From Actinomycetota bacterium (GTDB lineage: Bacteria > Actinomycetota > CADDZG01 > JAHWKV01), in assembly GCA_030447305.1 (NCBI GenBank), contig JAUJPC010000001.1, forward strand, positions 595,739 to 659,738: a DNA stretch of 64,000 nucleotides. The letters run 5' to 3'. Position 1 is the stretch's first letter. Each line of letters opens with the position of its first letter. The notes under the pieces are model-generated. The model was not told the DNA's origin. It worked only from the letters and a program-made list of their open reading frames with translations, and searched no databases. A program made the position numbers and the translations under genes. This document shows positions 19,286-26,866 of the stretch, one piece after another.

Positions 19286-19336
19286 CTGAGATGAATCCTA
19301 AACCACAACCGCGACGAGCCCGTTCAAACTGAGCTC

Positions 19337-20104
19337 TTAGATGGCCTCCGGCTTGTACTCGATCGTCTTCATGGCGTTCAGGGCTTCGAGTCTGTCGCTG
19401 AACATGCGGCGACGGTACTCGACCAGCCTCTGACGTCTGGCGAGGGTCTCAGTCCGGCGCTGCTCCTTGGTGCCGGCGTTTATCCGGAAGTACTTGATCA
19501 TGTTGGTGGTGCCCTGAAGCTTGGTGCGCAGTGGGCCCATCGGCACGGGCGGGGGCAGCTCGAAGTCCATCCACTCCGGCTGCTTGCGAACCGGGGTGTA
19601 GCCCCAACCGACCTGTGTCGCAATGAGGATCAAGCTGTCGTGGTCCAGGGGACGTGCGGTCACGGGGATGTGCGATACGAGCTCGGCTTCGGTGCCAATC
19701 GGGGTGTTGTTCTGGTCGGGGTCCGGATTCAGCACCACTGGCGTGTTATCCACGACCGGCGCATCGGCCAGCAGCATTGCCGGCTCCAACTCGCCGATGA
19801 CGATTGCAGGCTCAACGGGTTCGGGAGGTGCCTCGCCGGCGGTGGGTGCATCCTCTTCCTGATCCAACAGAAGAGAGACCATCTGAGCGTGATCGAGGTC
19901 TCGGCGAAGGTGGCGGATGGCCTTGTGGTTCAGGTCCAGAACGGTGGGGGTGCGCATCCAGCGAACAATTAGGTGGCAGTCGCACCAGAAGCACTGCAGT
20001 ATTGGACGGCCGTGGTAGGTGGTTACCAGCCTGTAGTCATCACCCTCGGGGTCGCCGGCCATGGCACACGAAGGGCACTTAACTATCTTGCTCACCTCCG
20101 GCAA
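19337..20104 (-). CDS. Zinc-ribbon protein of unknown function
   Basis: The 255-residue protein begins with a zinc-ribbon pair, C-P-S-C near residue 10 and C-F-W-C near residue 38, followed by a proline/acid-rich linker and a basic helical C-terminus with many arginines. I recognise no family. The first codon is a TTG; a GTG four codons later (M-S-K-I-V-K-C) may be the real start. It lies among other small cysteine-motif and surface proteins on the minus strand. The 170 bases upstream show nothing recognisable. Confidence 0.6.
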   Translation of the reverse strand: MPEVSKIVKCPSCAMAGDPEGDDYRLVTTYHGRPILQCFWCDCHLIVRWMRTPTVLDLNHKAIRHLRRDLDHAQMVSLLLDQEEDAPTAGEAPPEPVEPAIVIGELEPAMLLADAPVVDNTPVVLNPDPDQNNTPIGTEAELVSHIPVTARPLDHDSLILIATQVGWGYTPVRKQPEWMDFELPPPVPMGPLRTKLQGTTNMIKYFRINAGTKEQRRTETLARRQRLVEYRRRMFSDRLEALNAMKTIEYKPEAI

Positions 20105-20274
20105 ATCCTTTCCGTACGTTGAGGCGAAAAAGGCTGTGCTCCCAAGCTCGAGTCACCCCAGAATCGAGTTGGGTCAGCTATGTATCGGCAGGAACGGCTG
20201 ATGATTCAGGTCTTTCTAGGAATCTTGACGTCTGGGCGCGCAAAAAGAAAGTTGGGACTGCATAAGACTTTGTT

Positions 20275-20895
20275 CTAAACGCCCAGGTCGAACGAGAAGG
20301 TGCCGATGCTCCCGCCGGAGTTGCTGCCACCCCCGGCTCCGCCCACTGCCATCGGGCTGCCACTGGAGCCGCTGCTGGCCGTGCTGGAGCCGGACGGGGC
20401 GCTCCCCGTGAGGGTTCCGGTGGACGTGGATGCCGTCCCAGCGGTCCTTGCCGGTGCACCGGCCGGAAGGTCGCCGTCCGTCGTGGCCCCGGAGAAGTTG
20501 CCGGAGCCGCCGGCGGGTCCACCACCACCGCCGCTTCCGCCGGTGCCGCCGCCGGTACCGCCGCTGTTCGCACCTGTGCCGGTACCGCCGCCCCCGCCGT
20601 TACCGCTGCCACCGGTTGAAGGACCAGAGGTGCCACCACCGCCGCCATCCCCCGCGCTGCCCGAATTTGCGCCGGATCCTCCGGTTCCGGTGGTTGCCGA
20701 GGACTGGCTGTCCCCGGAGCCGAGGTCGAAGTCTTGCGCGCACGAGGAACTGGCTGAAGATGAAGATGAGGAGTTTGCTGAAGATGATGTAGAGCTGTTG
20801 ACCGGACAGGCGGTTTGAGCTTGTACCACCACGGTTAGCAGAAAGAAGACGCAGAGCGCCAACGCAATCATTCCGACCGCTCTCGATGCCTTCAT
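20275..20895 (-). CDS. Secreted glycine/serine-rich low-complexity protein
   Basis: A clear signal peptide (M-K-A-S-R then a hydrophobic run to V-Q-A-Q) leads into a poly-serine stretch and then about 150 residues of Gly, Ser and Thr with few charges, like repetitive surface or adhesive proteins. Two cysteines near residues 29 and 51 flank the serine run. An arginine-rich frame and a proline-rich frame on the opposite strand are mirror artefacts of its biased codons. Function is unknown. Confidence 0.65.
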   Translation of the reverse strand: MKASRAVGMIALALCVFFLLTVVVQAQTACPVNSSTSSSANSSSSSSASSSCAQDFDLGSGDSQSSATTGTGGSGANSGSAGDGGGGGTSGPSTGGSGNGGGGGTGTGANSGGTGGGTGGSGGGGGPAGGSGNFSGATTDGDLPAGAPARTAGTASTSTGTLTGSAPSGSSTASSGSSGSPMAVGGAGGGSNSGGSIGTFSFDLGV

Positions 20896-20973
20896 GTCTG
20901 CTACCTCCCTTGTTTTTCCGATCCTAACCTACAAGACCGGCGGGATGGCCTACAAGGTAACGAAAAGATCGAT

Positions 20974-21594
20974 TTACCCGGCGACCGGAGTGACCGTTGC
21001 CTCCCACTCAGCCGACTTGGGCTCGCAGGTCCCGCCGGCAGTTGCGGCCGCTCCGGTGGGCGTGAATGCGGTTCGTTTGACCGCGGACATCTTCGTGACC
21101 ACCCCCTTACCGTTCTCAACCTCAAACTCAGTCGGTTTGACCTCAACGGTGTTGGTGGCCTCGTAAGCTTGCGGAATGAGGGTCCCGTCGGCCGCCCGGC
21201 AGGCGTTGCCGACCTCCGGAGGGAAGGTCTGGTTGATCCGGTAGACGCCGTTATCGTAATTAACCATTGATACGACCGCTTCTGCTTCCGGCTCATCCGG
21301 GTTGGTGGCTGAGATCTCCGAATTACAGGGACGGTCATCGCATCCAGGCGTGACCTCCCAGATGCGACGAATTTTGTTGCCGGGCTGGAAGGTGGTCTCC
21401 TGCTCGGTGGCCCCCACCAGGCGGACGAGAGTGTAGTTGAACTCCCAGGTGCCCTTCCATACGGCGGTCTCCAGTGATGGCTCGATCTGGGTCCTCGCAG
21501 AGGGGGACGTAGCCGCCCGCGGAACCGGCTTGTTGGAACAGGCCGACAGGACCAACAGCCCGACCGCCGCCAAGCGGCCTAGCCGCGCTGCCAA
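20974..21594 (-). CDS. Lipoprotein of unknown function
   Basis: From a TTG at 21594 the 206-residue protein has a short hydrophobic signal ending in lipobox L-S-A-C, and a mature domain with five further cysteines, W-K-G-T-W-E-F-N-Y and a C-D-D-R-P-C-N-S-E-I patch. No family is recognised; the beta-rich look resembles other actinobacterial surface lipoproteins. Its start overlaps the end of the small zinc-motif gene upstream by 16 bases, which implies coupled translation. Confidence 0.7.
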   Translation of the reverse strand: MAARLGRLAAVGLLVLSACSNKPVPRAATSPSARTQIEPSLETAVWKGTWEFNYTLVRLVGATEQETTFQPGNKIRRIWEVTPGCDDRPCNSEISATNPDEPEAEAVVSMVNYDNGVYRINQTFPPEVGNACRAADGTLIPQAYEATNTVEVKPTEFEVENGKGVVTKMSAVKRTAFTPTGAAATAGGTCEPKSAEWEATVTPVAG

Positions 21595-21845
21595 GGGTAT
21601 CGCTGTGGGGGAGTCGGGGGCGGCTGGTCGATCTCCGGCTGCTTGGTCTCGGCGGGCTGCTCGAAGCTGCTCGGGGCCTTCGCCAGCTCCGCCTGCATCC
21701 GGCGTACGGTTTCCTCCAGCCGGTCGATGCTGGTGAGAAAGCCCTGCTTTTTTGTCGCAAAGTCGGGGGCCTGGGCGACCTTCACCCGGCCGCACTTGCG
21801 GCAGGTCTGGGTCATCTCCAGGCCGTGCTTGCAATGTTCGGGCAT
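21579..21845 (-). CDS. Small zinc-finger-like protein with coiled coil
   Basis: The 88-residue protein starts M-P-E-H-C-K-H-G, has C-R-K-C near residue 15, then a helix of heptad type and a proline-rich end. A Cys/His/Cys/Cys set could bind one zinc. It overlaps the lipoprotein gene downstream and follows another small zinc-motif gene after 9 bases, so the three form one operon. No function is known. Confidence 0.6.
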   Translation of the reverse strand: MPEHCKHGLEMTQTCRKCGRVKVAQAPDFATKKQGFLTSIDRLEETVRRMQAELAKAPSSFEQPAETKQPEIDQPPPTPPQRYPWQRG

Positions 21846-21854
21846 CGGGTCCTC

Positions 21855-22115
21855 CTAGAGCAGCGGACCACGGCACTTGCGGCACAGGCCCTTGACCGTC
21901 AGGTCCTCGTTGCCGCATTTGCGGCATCTGGCCCAGTCGATCTGGGCGACGAAGCCGCGGGGCTCGGAGATCACTCCCAGTGACTGGCCATGGTAGCGAG
22001 CTTGCTCGTACTCGTCGCCTTCCTTGCGCTCGACGAAATCCCAGACGTAGCTGGTGAACTCCCGCTCCCGCTGGAACTCGGGAATTTTGGTTAAGTCGAC
22101 TTTTATCCAGTACAC
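21855..22115 (-). CDS. Small zinc-ribbon protein
   Basis: The 86-residue protein carries its cysteines at the C-terminus: C-R-K-C-G then C-R-K-C-R-G, a typical zinc-ribbon spacing. The N-terminal 60 residues are mixed alpha/beta with no known motif. It is the first gene of a three-gene minus-strand set ending in a lipoprotein and is divergent from the DUF5519 gene with a 34-base gap. Confidence 0.6.
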   Translation of the reverse strand: MYWIKVDLTKIPEFQREREFTSYVWDFVERKEGDEYEQARYHGQSLGVISEPRGFVAQIDWARCRKCGNEDLTVKGLCRKCRGPLL

Positions 22116-22149
22116 AAGTCAAGGATAAGGGCGGACATAAAATCGGTTG

Positions 22150-22641
22150 ATGGAACCGGACGACCCCCGACGCGAGTGGCTGCCTCAGCGATTGGGGAAT
22201 CGTCCTCGGGCCACCCCCGACGACCCGCACCGGCAGCTGACCCAGATCGCACCGCCCGAGCTCCAGGAGGAGGTCGTCGCCCGAGGACGGAAGATGCCGG
22301 GGACCTACGTCTGCCCAAGCTTGATCTCCCTGCCCGGCTCACGGGCGTTTATGCTGGACAACTCCACTCCGACGCCGGCTTCTCGCGTCTTCATGGTCGC
22401 ACGTGAGTTCGCGCACATCCACCCCCCGGTCGACGGAAGCCTTCACATGGTCCTTCCTCCCCACATCGTCCGGCAGGTCGTGGAGCGCGGCTGGGGTGAG
22501 CAGCATCCTGTGGCGAAGATGGGACTGATACCCCCGACCACCATGATGGTCTACGGCCCGCGGGATGCCGGCGAGCTCGAGGTGGTTCTGAGCCTGTTGT
22601 CCGCCTCCTGGAGCTACGCCCGAGGAGAGGCGGCGGGTTAG
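22150..22641 (+). CDS. DUF5519 (luciferase-domain) family protein
   Basis: The 163-residue protein contains the conserved core of this family: R-E-F-A-H-I-H-P-P-x-D-G-S-L-H-M, then G-W-G-E-x-H-P and T-T-M-M-V-Y-G-P-R-D. The histidine-rich patch suggests a metal or flavin-related role but no activity is established. ATG at 22150 is preferred over a TTG one codon earlier. The LOG-family gene follows after 25 bases. Confidence 0.78.
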   Translation: MEPDDPRREWLPQRLGNRPRATPDDPHRQLTQIAPPELQEEVVARGRKMPGTYVCPSLISLPGSRAFMLDNSTPTPASRVFMVAREFAHIHPPVDGSLHMVLPPHIVRQVVERGWGEQHPVAKMGLIPPTTMMVYGPRDAGELEVVLSLLSASWSYARGEAAG

Positions 22642-22666
22642 CGATCGCTGTAGCTACGATGGAGAC

Positions 22667-23698
22667 GTGAAGCAAGCCAGATACACCACCGGCGACCCGA
22701 AGGTTGACGAGCGCCTGCGCGAGATGGTGGCCGAGCTCAATCCGTCCGACGCTCAGATGGTTTTCGAGATGATGACCTCGGCGCTGGAACTGGCCAAGGA
22801 TCCCATCTCCCGCCTGGACCGCAAGATCGCCAACACCGCACTGAAGGAGATGCGGTACGCCTTCAGCGTGTTCGCCCCCTACCGCAATGTCCGCAAGGTC
22901 ACGATATTCGGCTCGTCCCGAACTGCCAAGGGGCGCCCGGAGTATGGGCTCGCGCGGGATTTTTCCCGCACCATCGCCGACCGGGGGTGGATGATCGTCA
23001 CCGGCGCCGGCCCGGGGATCATGGAAGCCGGCCACGAGGGGGCCGGCGGGGACCGCTCCTTCGGCGTGAACATCGTGCTGCCCTTCGAGGCCACGGCGAA
23101 CCCGTACATCGCCGGCGATCCCAAGCTGATCAACTTCAAGTACTTCTTCACCCGCAAGCTGATGTTCATCAAGGAGTCGGAGGCCTTCGTGTTGATGCCC
23201 GGTGGGTTTGGGACGCTTGACGAGGCCTTCGAACTCCTGACGCTCATTCAAACCGGCAAGAGCGACCTGCACCCCATCGTCATGCTCGACGTGCCGGGAG
23301 GCACCTACTGGAAGTCCTTCGACCGGTACCTGAGGGAGGAACTGCTCAACAACGGCTACATTTCGGACAGCGACCTGAACCTGTTCACCTACACCGACGA
23401 CATAGAGCAGGCGGTTGAGGAGATCGAGCGGTTCTACCGCGTTTACCACTCCCAGCGCTACGTGAACAACCGGCTGATCCTGCGCCTGAACGTCATGCCG
23501 GCAGCGGAGCAGCTTCAGGCACTCTCCGAGGAGTTCGGCGACATCCTGGAGGGCCCCATCGAGCCCGTTGAGCCTTCAACCGGAGAGATCAGGGACGACG
23601 ACGTGGTCCATCTGCCTCGGATCGCCCTCAATTTCGACCGCATTCATGCGGGGCGGCTGCGCATGCTGGTCAACCGCCTGAACGACACGGTTGTGTAG
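22667..23698 (+). CDS. LOG family Rossmann-fold protein (nucleotide phosphoribohydrolase-like)
   Basis: The 343-residue protein has the LOG signature G-G-F-G-T-L-D-E near residue 180 and the earlier F-G-S-S-R and G-A-G-P-G-I-M-E-A nucleotide-site motifs. Family members cleave nucleoside 5'-monophosphates to base and ribose 5-phosphate. It is longer than minimal LOG proteins, with N- and C-terminal additions of about 80 residues each, closer to the long PpnN-like form. It starts with GTG. Confidence 0.87.
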   Translation: MKQARYTTGDPKVDERLREMVAELNPSDAQMVFEMMTSALELAKDPISRLDRKIANTALKEMRYAFSVFAPYRNVRKVTIFGSSRTAKGRPEYGLARDFSRTIADRGWMIVTGAGPGIMEAGHEGAGGDRSFGVNIVLPFEATANPYIAGDPKLINFKYFFTRKLMFIKESEAFVLMPGGFGTLDEAFELLTLIQTGKSDLHPIVMLDVPGGTYWKSFDRYLREELLNNGYISDSDLNLFTYTDDIEQAVEEIERFYRVYHSQRYVNNRLILRLNVMPAAEQLQALSEEFGDILEGPIEPVEPSTGEIRDDDVVHLPRIALNFDRIHAGRLRMLVNRLNDTVV

Positions 23699-23723
23699 CG
23701 ACCTGCCCCATCGGTCGGATAGC

Positions 23724-24776
23724 ATGAGCGCCATGAGGCGCAGATCGAGCGCATTTCTCTCACTTTTGCTTCTTCCCTCTCTAGTGCCCACCAGGGTCGA
23801 TGCGGCACCCTCCCGCGGCAACTTGGAAGCGGACATCGAAAAGCTCGAGACCCAGATCTCCACTCTGGACGAGGACTACAACCATGCCCGGCTCAAACTG
23901 AGCACGGCCGAGCGGCAGATGAGAGAGCTCGGCGTTGCCAAAGAGCAGGCCGACCGCCGGCTTTACCACCTGCGCCGGACCGCATCCCAGCGGGCGGCCG
24001 CCTCCTACCGGATCGGTGCTCCCAACATGATCCTCGTCCTGTTCGGATCCGAAAACTTCAACGACTTCGCCCGGCGCATGGGCTTGTCCACCCGGGTGGG
24101 GGACTGGGAGTCCGGCATAGTGACCGAGCTGGAGATCGCCAACAACCGTTCCGAGGCCAAGGGGGCGGAGCTCCGGAAGGAGCGCGACCGCGCCAGGGCG
24201 CTCAGTGCCTCCATCAATAAGAAGCGGTTGCAGCTCAAGGAACGGGTGGACCAGCATGAGGCGCTGATCGGCCGCCTGGTGGCGCAGGAGCGCCAGCGGG
24301 CGGAAGCTGCAGCTCGAGCCGCCGCCCGCCGGGGCGCCCCTGCTCCGAGGGCGGCCGTGGTTCCTCGGGATGCAGCCGAGCTGCGCAAGGAACCTTTGAT
24401 AGCGCCACCGCCGCTGCCCGCATCGGGTAACGCACGGGCCGCGGTGGCGGCCGGCTACTCAAAGCTGGGAACGCCGTACCAGTGGGGTGGGAGTGGACCC
24501 GGCTCCTTTGACTGCTCCGGGTTCACCAGTTTTGCCTGGCGGGCGGGTGGCGTCTCGCTTCCACACTCCTCCAGGGCCCAGTACGCAGCCACGAAGCGGG
24601 TGGCCAAGGAGGATCTGCAGCCTGGCGACCTGGTGTTCTTCGGCAGCCCCATCCACCATGTGGGCCTGTACGTCGGAGGCGGAAACATGCTCGACGCCTC
24701 GACCTACGGTCGTCCGGTGGCGGTGAGGTCGGTCAACCGGAGCGGTTACGTCGGCTCCGGCAGGGTGGGAGGTTGA
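23724..24776 (+). CDS. Secreted NlpC/P60 peptidoglycan endopeptidase (RipA-like)
   Basis: From 23724 the 350-residue protein has a signal peptide, a long coiled coil (about residues 30-200), an Ala/Pro linker, and a C-terminal NlpC/P60 domain with catalytic C264 (F-D-C-S-G-F) and H-H-V-G-L-Y near residue 311. Coiled-coil plus NlpC/P60 is the layout of actinobacterial RipA-type enzymes that cleave stem peptides during cell separation. ATGs at 23724 and 23733 are both possible starts. Confidence 0.92.
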   Translation: MSAMRRRSSAFLSLLLLPSLVPTRVDAAPSRGNLEADIEKLETQISTLDEDYNHARLKLSTAERQMRELGVAKEQADRRLYHLRRTASQRAAASYRIGAPNMILVLFGSENFNDFARRMGLSTRVGDWESGIVTELEIANNRSEAKGAELRKERDRARALSASINKKRLQLKERVDQHEALIGRLVAQERQRAEAAARAAARRGAPAPRAAVVPRDAAELRKEPLIAPPPLPASGNARAAVAAGYSKLGTPYQWGGSGPGSFDCSGFTSFAWRAGGVSLPHSSRAQYAATKRVAKEDLQPGDLVFFGSPIHHVGLYVGGGNMLDASTYGRPVAVRSVNRSGYVGSGRVGG

Positions 24777-24807
24777 CCCCGGGCGGCTGCCCGCATGTGG
24801 AGAACAC

Positions 24808-25815
24808 ATGAAAGTGGCAATAATCGGGGCCGGAGCCATGGCCGGTGCCCTCGCAATCCACTTTCACCGGTCCGGCCACGCGGTTGCGATCTGTGCCACG
24901 AAGTTCGACGCGCACATCCTCGAGGCGATCCGCACCGACCGCAAACACCCGACCCTCGGCCACTGGATCCCCGATGGGGTCGACGTGCACGACTACCGTC
25001 ACTGGAGCCGGGGATTCCGGCGGGCCGACATTGCGGTCCTGGCGGTCCCGTCGGTGGGCGCTCTCAGCTCGGTCACCGCGGCGCTGGAGCACCTGGGGCG
25101 CAGCACCATCTGGGCGGTTGCCACCAAGGGGTGGGTCGCTGGCAGCGGCAGGCCGATGTCCGAGTTCATCGAAGAGGTGTCCCCCGGACATCCGGTGGTG
25201 ATGCTGGTGGGCCCTTCCCTGGCGAGGGAGATCGCAGGAGGGACGCCGACCGCGTTGGTGTGCGCCAGCAAGGATCCGGTGGCTGCAGCGGCCGTGGCGG
25301 CCCTCATCACGTCCGGGCCGCTTCGCGGCTTTGTCACCGACGACATCGCCGGTGTGGAGGTGGGGGCCGCCGTGAAGAACGTCCTGGCCATAGCCATCGG
25401 GATGTGCGACGGGCTGGAGGAGGTGAAGGGCCGCTCCATGACCAACACTAAGGGGGCGCTGTTCTCGAGGGGGCTGATGGAGATGGGCCGCCTGGCGGTG
25501 GCGCTGGGCGGGCGCCAGGAAACTGTGCTCGGTCTGACCGGCGCCGGAGACCTCTTCCTCACGGTTGCCGGGGGGCGGAACGGGCGGTTCGGCCGGCTGG
25601 TGGGGACGGGCCTGGACCCGATCAGGGCCTTCGAACAGATGGGCACGACGGTCGAGGGCTTCGACAACACCCGGGAGGCCGTTCTCCTGGCGAAGCGCCA
25701 CCGGATCCGGATGCCGGTGGTCGAGATGACGCATGGGGTGCTGTTCGGCGGCGCCGACCCGGAGCAGGCCATACTGGAGCTCGTGCTCAGTCCGCTGGAA
25801 CCGGATCCCAAATGA
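24808..25815 (+). CDS. gpsA: NAD(P)-dependent glycerol-3-phosphate dehydrogenase
   Basis: The 335-residue protein has the dinucleotide-binding G-A-G-A-M-A-G at the N-terminus, the substrate-site V-G-P-S-L-A-R-E-I and the conserved A-A-V-K-N-V-L-A-I-A-I-G with the active-site lysine, plus T-G-A-G-D-L. It makes glycerol 3-phosphate for phospholipids. The first glycine motif reads G-A-G-A-M-A rather than the usual G-x-G-x-x-G with W, a minor deviation. It overlaps trpF by 4 bases. Confidence 0.92.
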   Translation: MKVAIIGAGAMAGALAIHFHRSGHAVAICATKFDAHILEAIRTDRKHPTLGHWIPDGVDVHDYRHWSRGFRRADIAVLAVPSVGALSSVTAALEHLGRSTIWAVATKGWVAGSGRPMSEFIEEVSPGHPVVMLVGPSLAREIAGGTPTALVCASKDPVAAAAVAALITSGPLRGFVTDDIAGVEVGAAVKNVLAIAIGMCDGLEEVKGRSMTNTKGALFSRGLMEMGRLAVALGGRQETVLGLTGAGDLFLTVAGGRNGRFGRLVGTGLDPIRAFEQMGTTVEGFDNTREAVLLAKRHRIRMPVVEMTHGVLFGGADPEQAILELVLSPLEPDPK

Positions 25816-26447
25816 CGTTCATCAAGATTTGCGGCATCACTCGACTCGGCGATGCCCGGGCTGCGGTGACCGCCGGCGCGAACGCAGTGGGGTTCATCTT
25901 CGCCCGCAGCCTGCGGCGAGTCTCGGCCGCCGAGGCATCTGCTATCACCGATCACCTTCATCCGGCGGTGAACCGGATCGGCGTGTTTGTCAACGCCACC
26001 CAGGAAAGGATTCTCGAGGTTGCCGACAAGGTAGGGCTTGACGGCGTGCAGCTTCAGGGGTCGGAGACACCCGAATTCATGGACGGGCTCAGGAGAGCCC
26101 GTCGCTCGCTGTTGATCTTCAAGGCGATCAGACCCCTGTCCGCAGGCGATGTGGCAGGGGCGGCGGCCTACCCGGTCGACGCAGTCTTTCTGGATCCGCG
26201 TGACCCGGACAACCCGTTCGAGCCGGCCCCCCCCATACCTGTGAGCTGGCTGCGGGACGTGTCGGCGGCCCGTTTCGTCGTCGCCGGTGGCCTGAGCCCG
26301 GACAACGTCGGGGATCTGGTGTCCACCCTGCGTCCCTGGGGCGTGGATGTGTCCGGCGGAGTGGAGTCCGGGCCGGGCAAGAAGGACGGGGTGAAGATCC
26401 GAGCCTTTGTCCGCGCCGTGAGGGAGGCGGAGGCGGCCTCGAGGTGA
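25812..26447 (+). CDS. trpF: Phosphoribosylanthranilate isomerase TrpF
   Basis: The 211-residue TIM barrel has the catalytic K-I-C-G-I-T at the N-terminus, V-G-F-I-F-A, F-L-D-P and the C-terminal phosphate-binding G-L-S-P-D-N-V and V-D-V-S-G-G-V-E. It catalyses the Amadori step of tryptophan synthesis. No other trp gene is in the window, so it is detached from the pathway operon. ATGA overlap with gpsA and GTGA overlap with the next gene tie it to both neighbours. Confidence 0.95.
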   Translation: MTFIKICGITRLGDARAAVTAGANAVGFIFARSLRRVSAAEASAITDHLHPAVNRIGVFVNATQERILEVADKVGLDGVQLQGSETPEFMDGLRRARRSLLIFKAIRPLSAGDVAGAAAYPVDAVFLDPRDPDNPFEPAPPIPVSWLRDVSAARFVVAGGLSPDNVGDLVSTLRPWGVDVSGGVESGPGKKDGVKIRAFVRAVREAEAASR

Positions 26448-26866
26448 ATCTCACGCGGGCGGTCCAGCATCTCGGCCGGCTGACGGTGAACCCGATTGTT
26501 CTGTGGCTGGTCCGCTCCGGCCGCTCCCTCCCCGGGGTCAGCCGAGAGTCCGTTCTGTGGCTAAAGACGGTGGGCCGCAAGTCGGGACATCCCCGGGTGA
26601 CCCCGATGGGATACGTACGCGTCGATGACGACACGGTCTGGGTGGTATCCGAGCATGGCGGCCGGTCCGACTGGTATCGCAATGCCCGGCGGGCGGGCAC
26701 CGTGGAGGTGCAGGTTGGCGAGAGTGCCCGGAAGGCCAGGGTGCGCCTGCTGCCGGAAGAGTCGCCCAAAGCGGTTCTGAAGAGAATGAGCCCCGTCGTC
26801 GCCCTGGCCAACCGGGCGCTCTGGGACCGCCCGGCCGTGGTGGAGATCCGGTTTGTGGACACTTGA
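26444..26866 (+). CDS. Deazaflavin (F420)-dependent nitroreductase family protein
   Basis: The 140-residue protein shows the Ddn/FDOR-A pattern: L-K-T-V-G-R-K-S-G-H-P-R, then W-V-V-S-E-H-G-G-R-S-D-W-Y-R-N, then N-A-R-R-A. Relatives reduce substrates with F420H2 or bind related cofactors and fatty acids. The presence of cofC and an frhB-like gene in this window supports F420 use. It is coupled by overlap to trpF before it and to the helicase after it. Confidence 0.87.
   Translation: MNLTRAVQHLGRLTVNPIVLWLVRSGRSLPGVSRESVLWLKTVGRKSGHPRVTPMGYVRVDDDTVWVVSEHGGRSDWYRNARRAGTVEVQVGESARKARVRLLPEESPKAVLKRMSPVVALANRALWDRPAVVEIRFVDT

Noticed and set aside
20300-20818. Proline-rich and arginine-rich plus-strand frames around 20.3-20.8 kb
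   Set aside because: They are complementary readings of the Gly/Ser repeat gene on the minus strand, which has a signal peptide and a start with suitable context.
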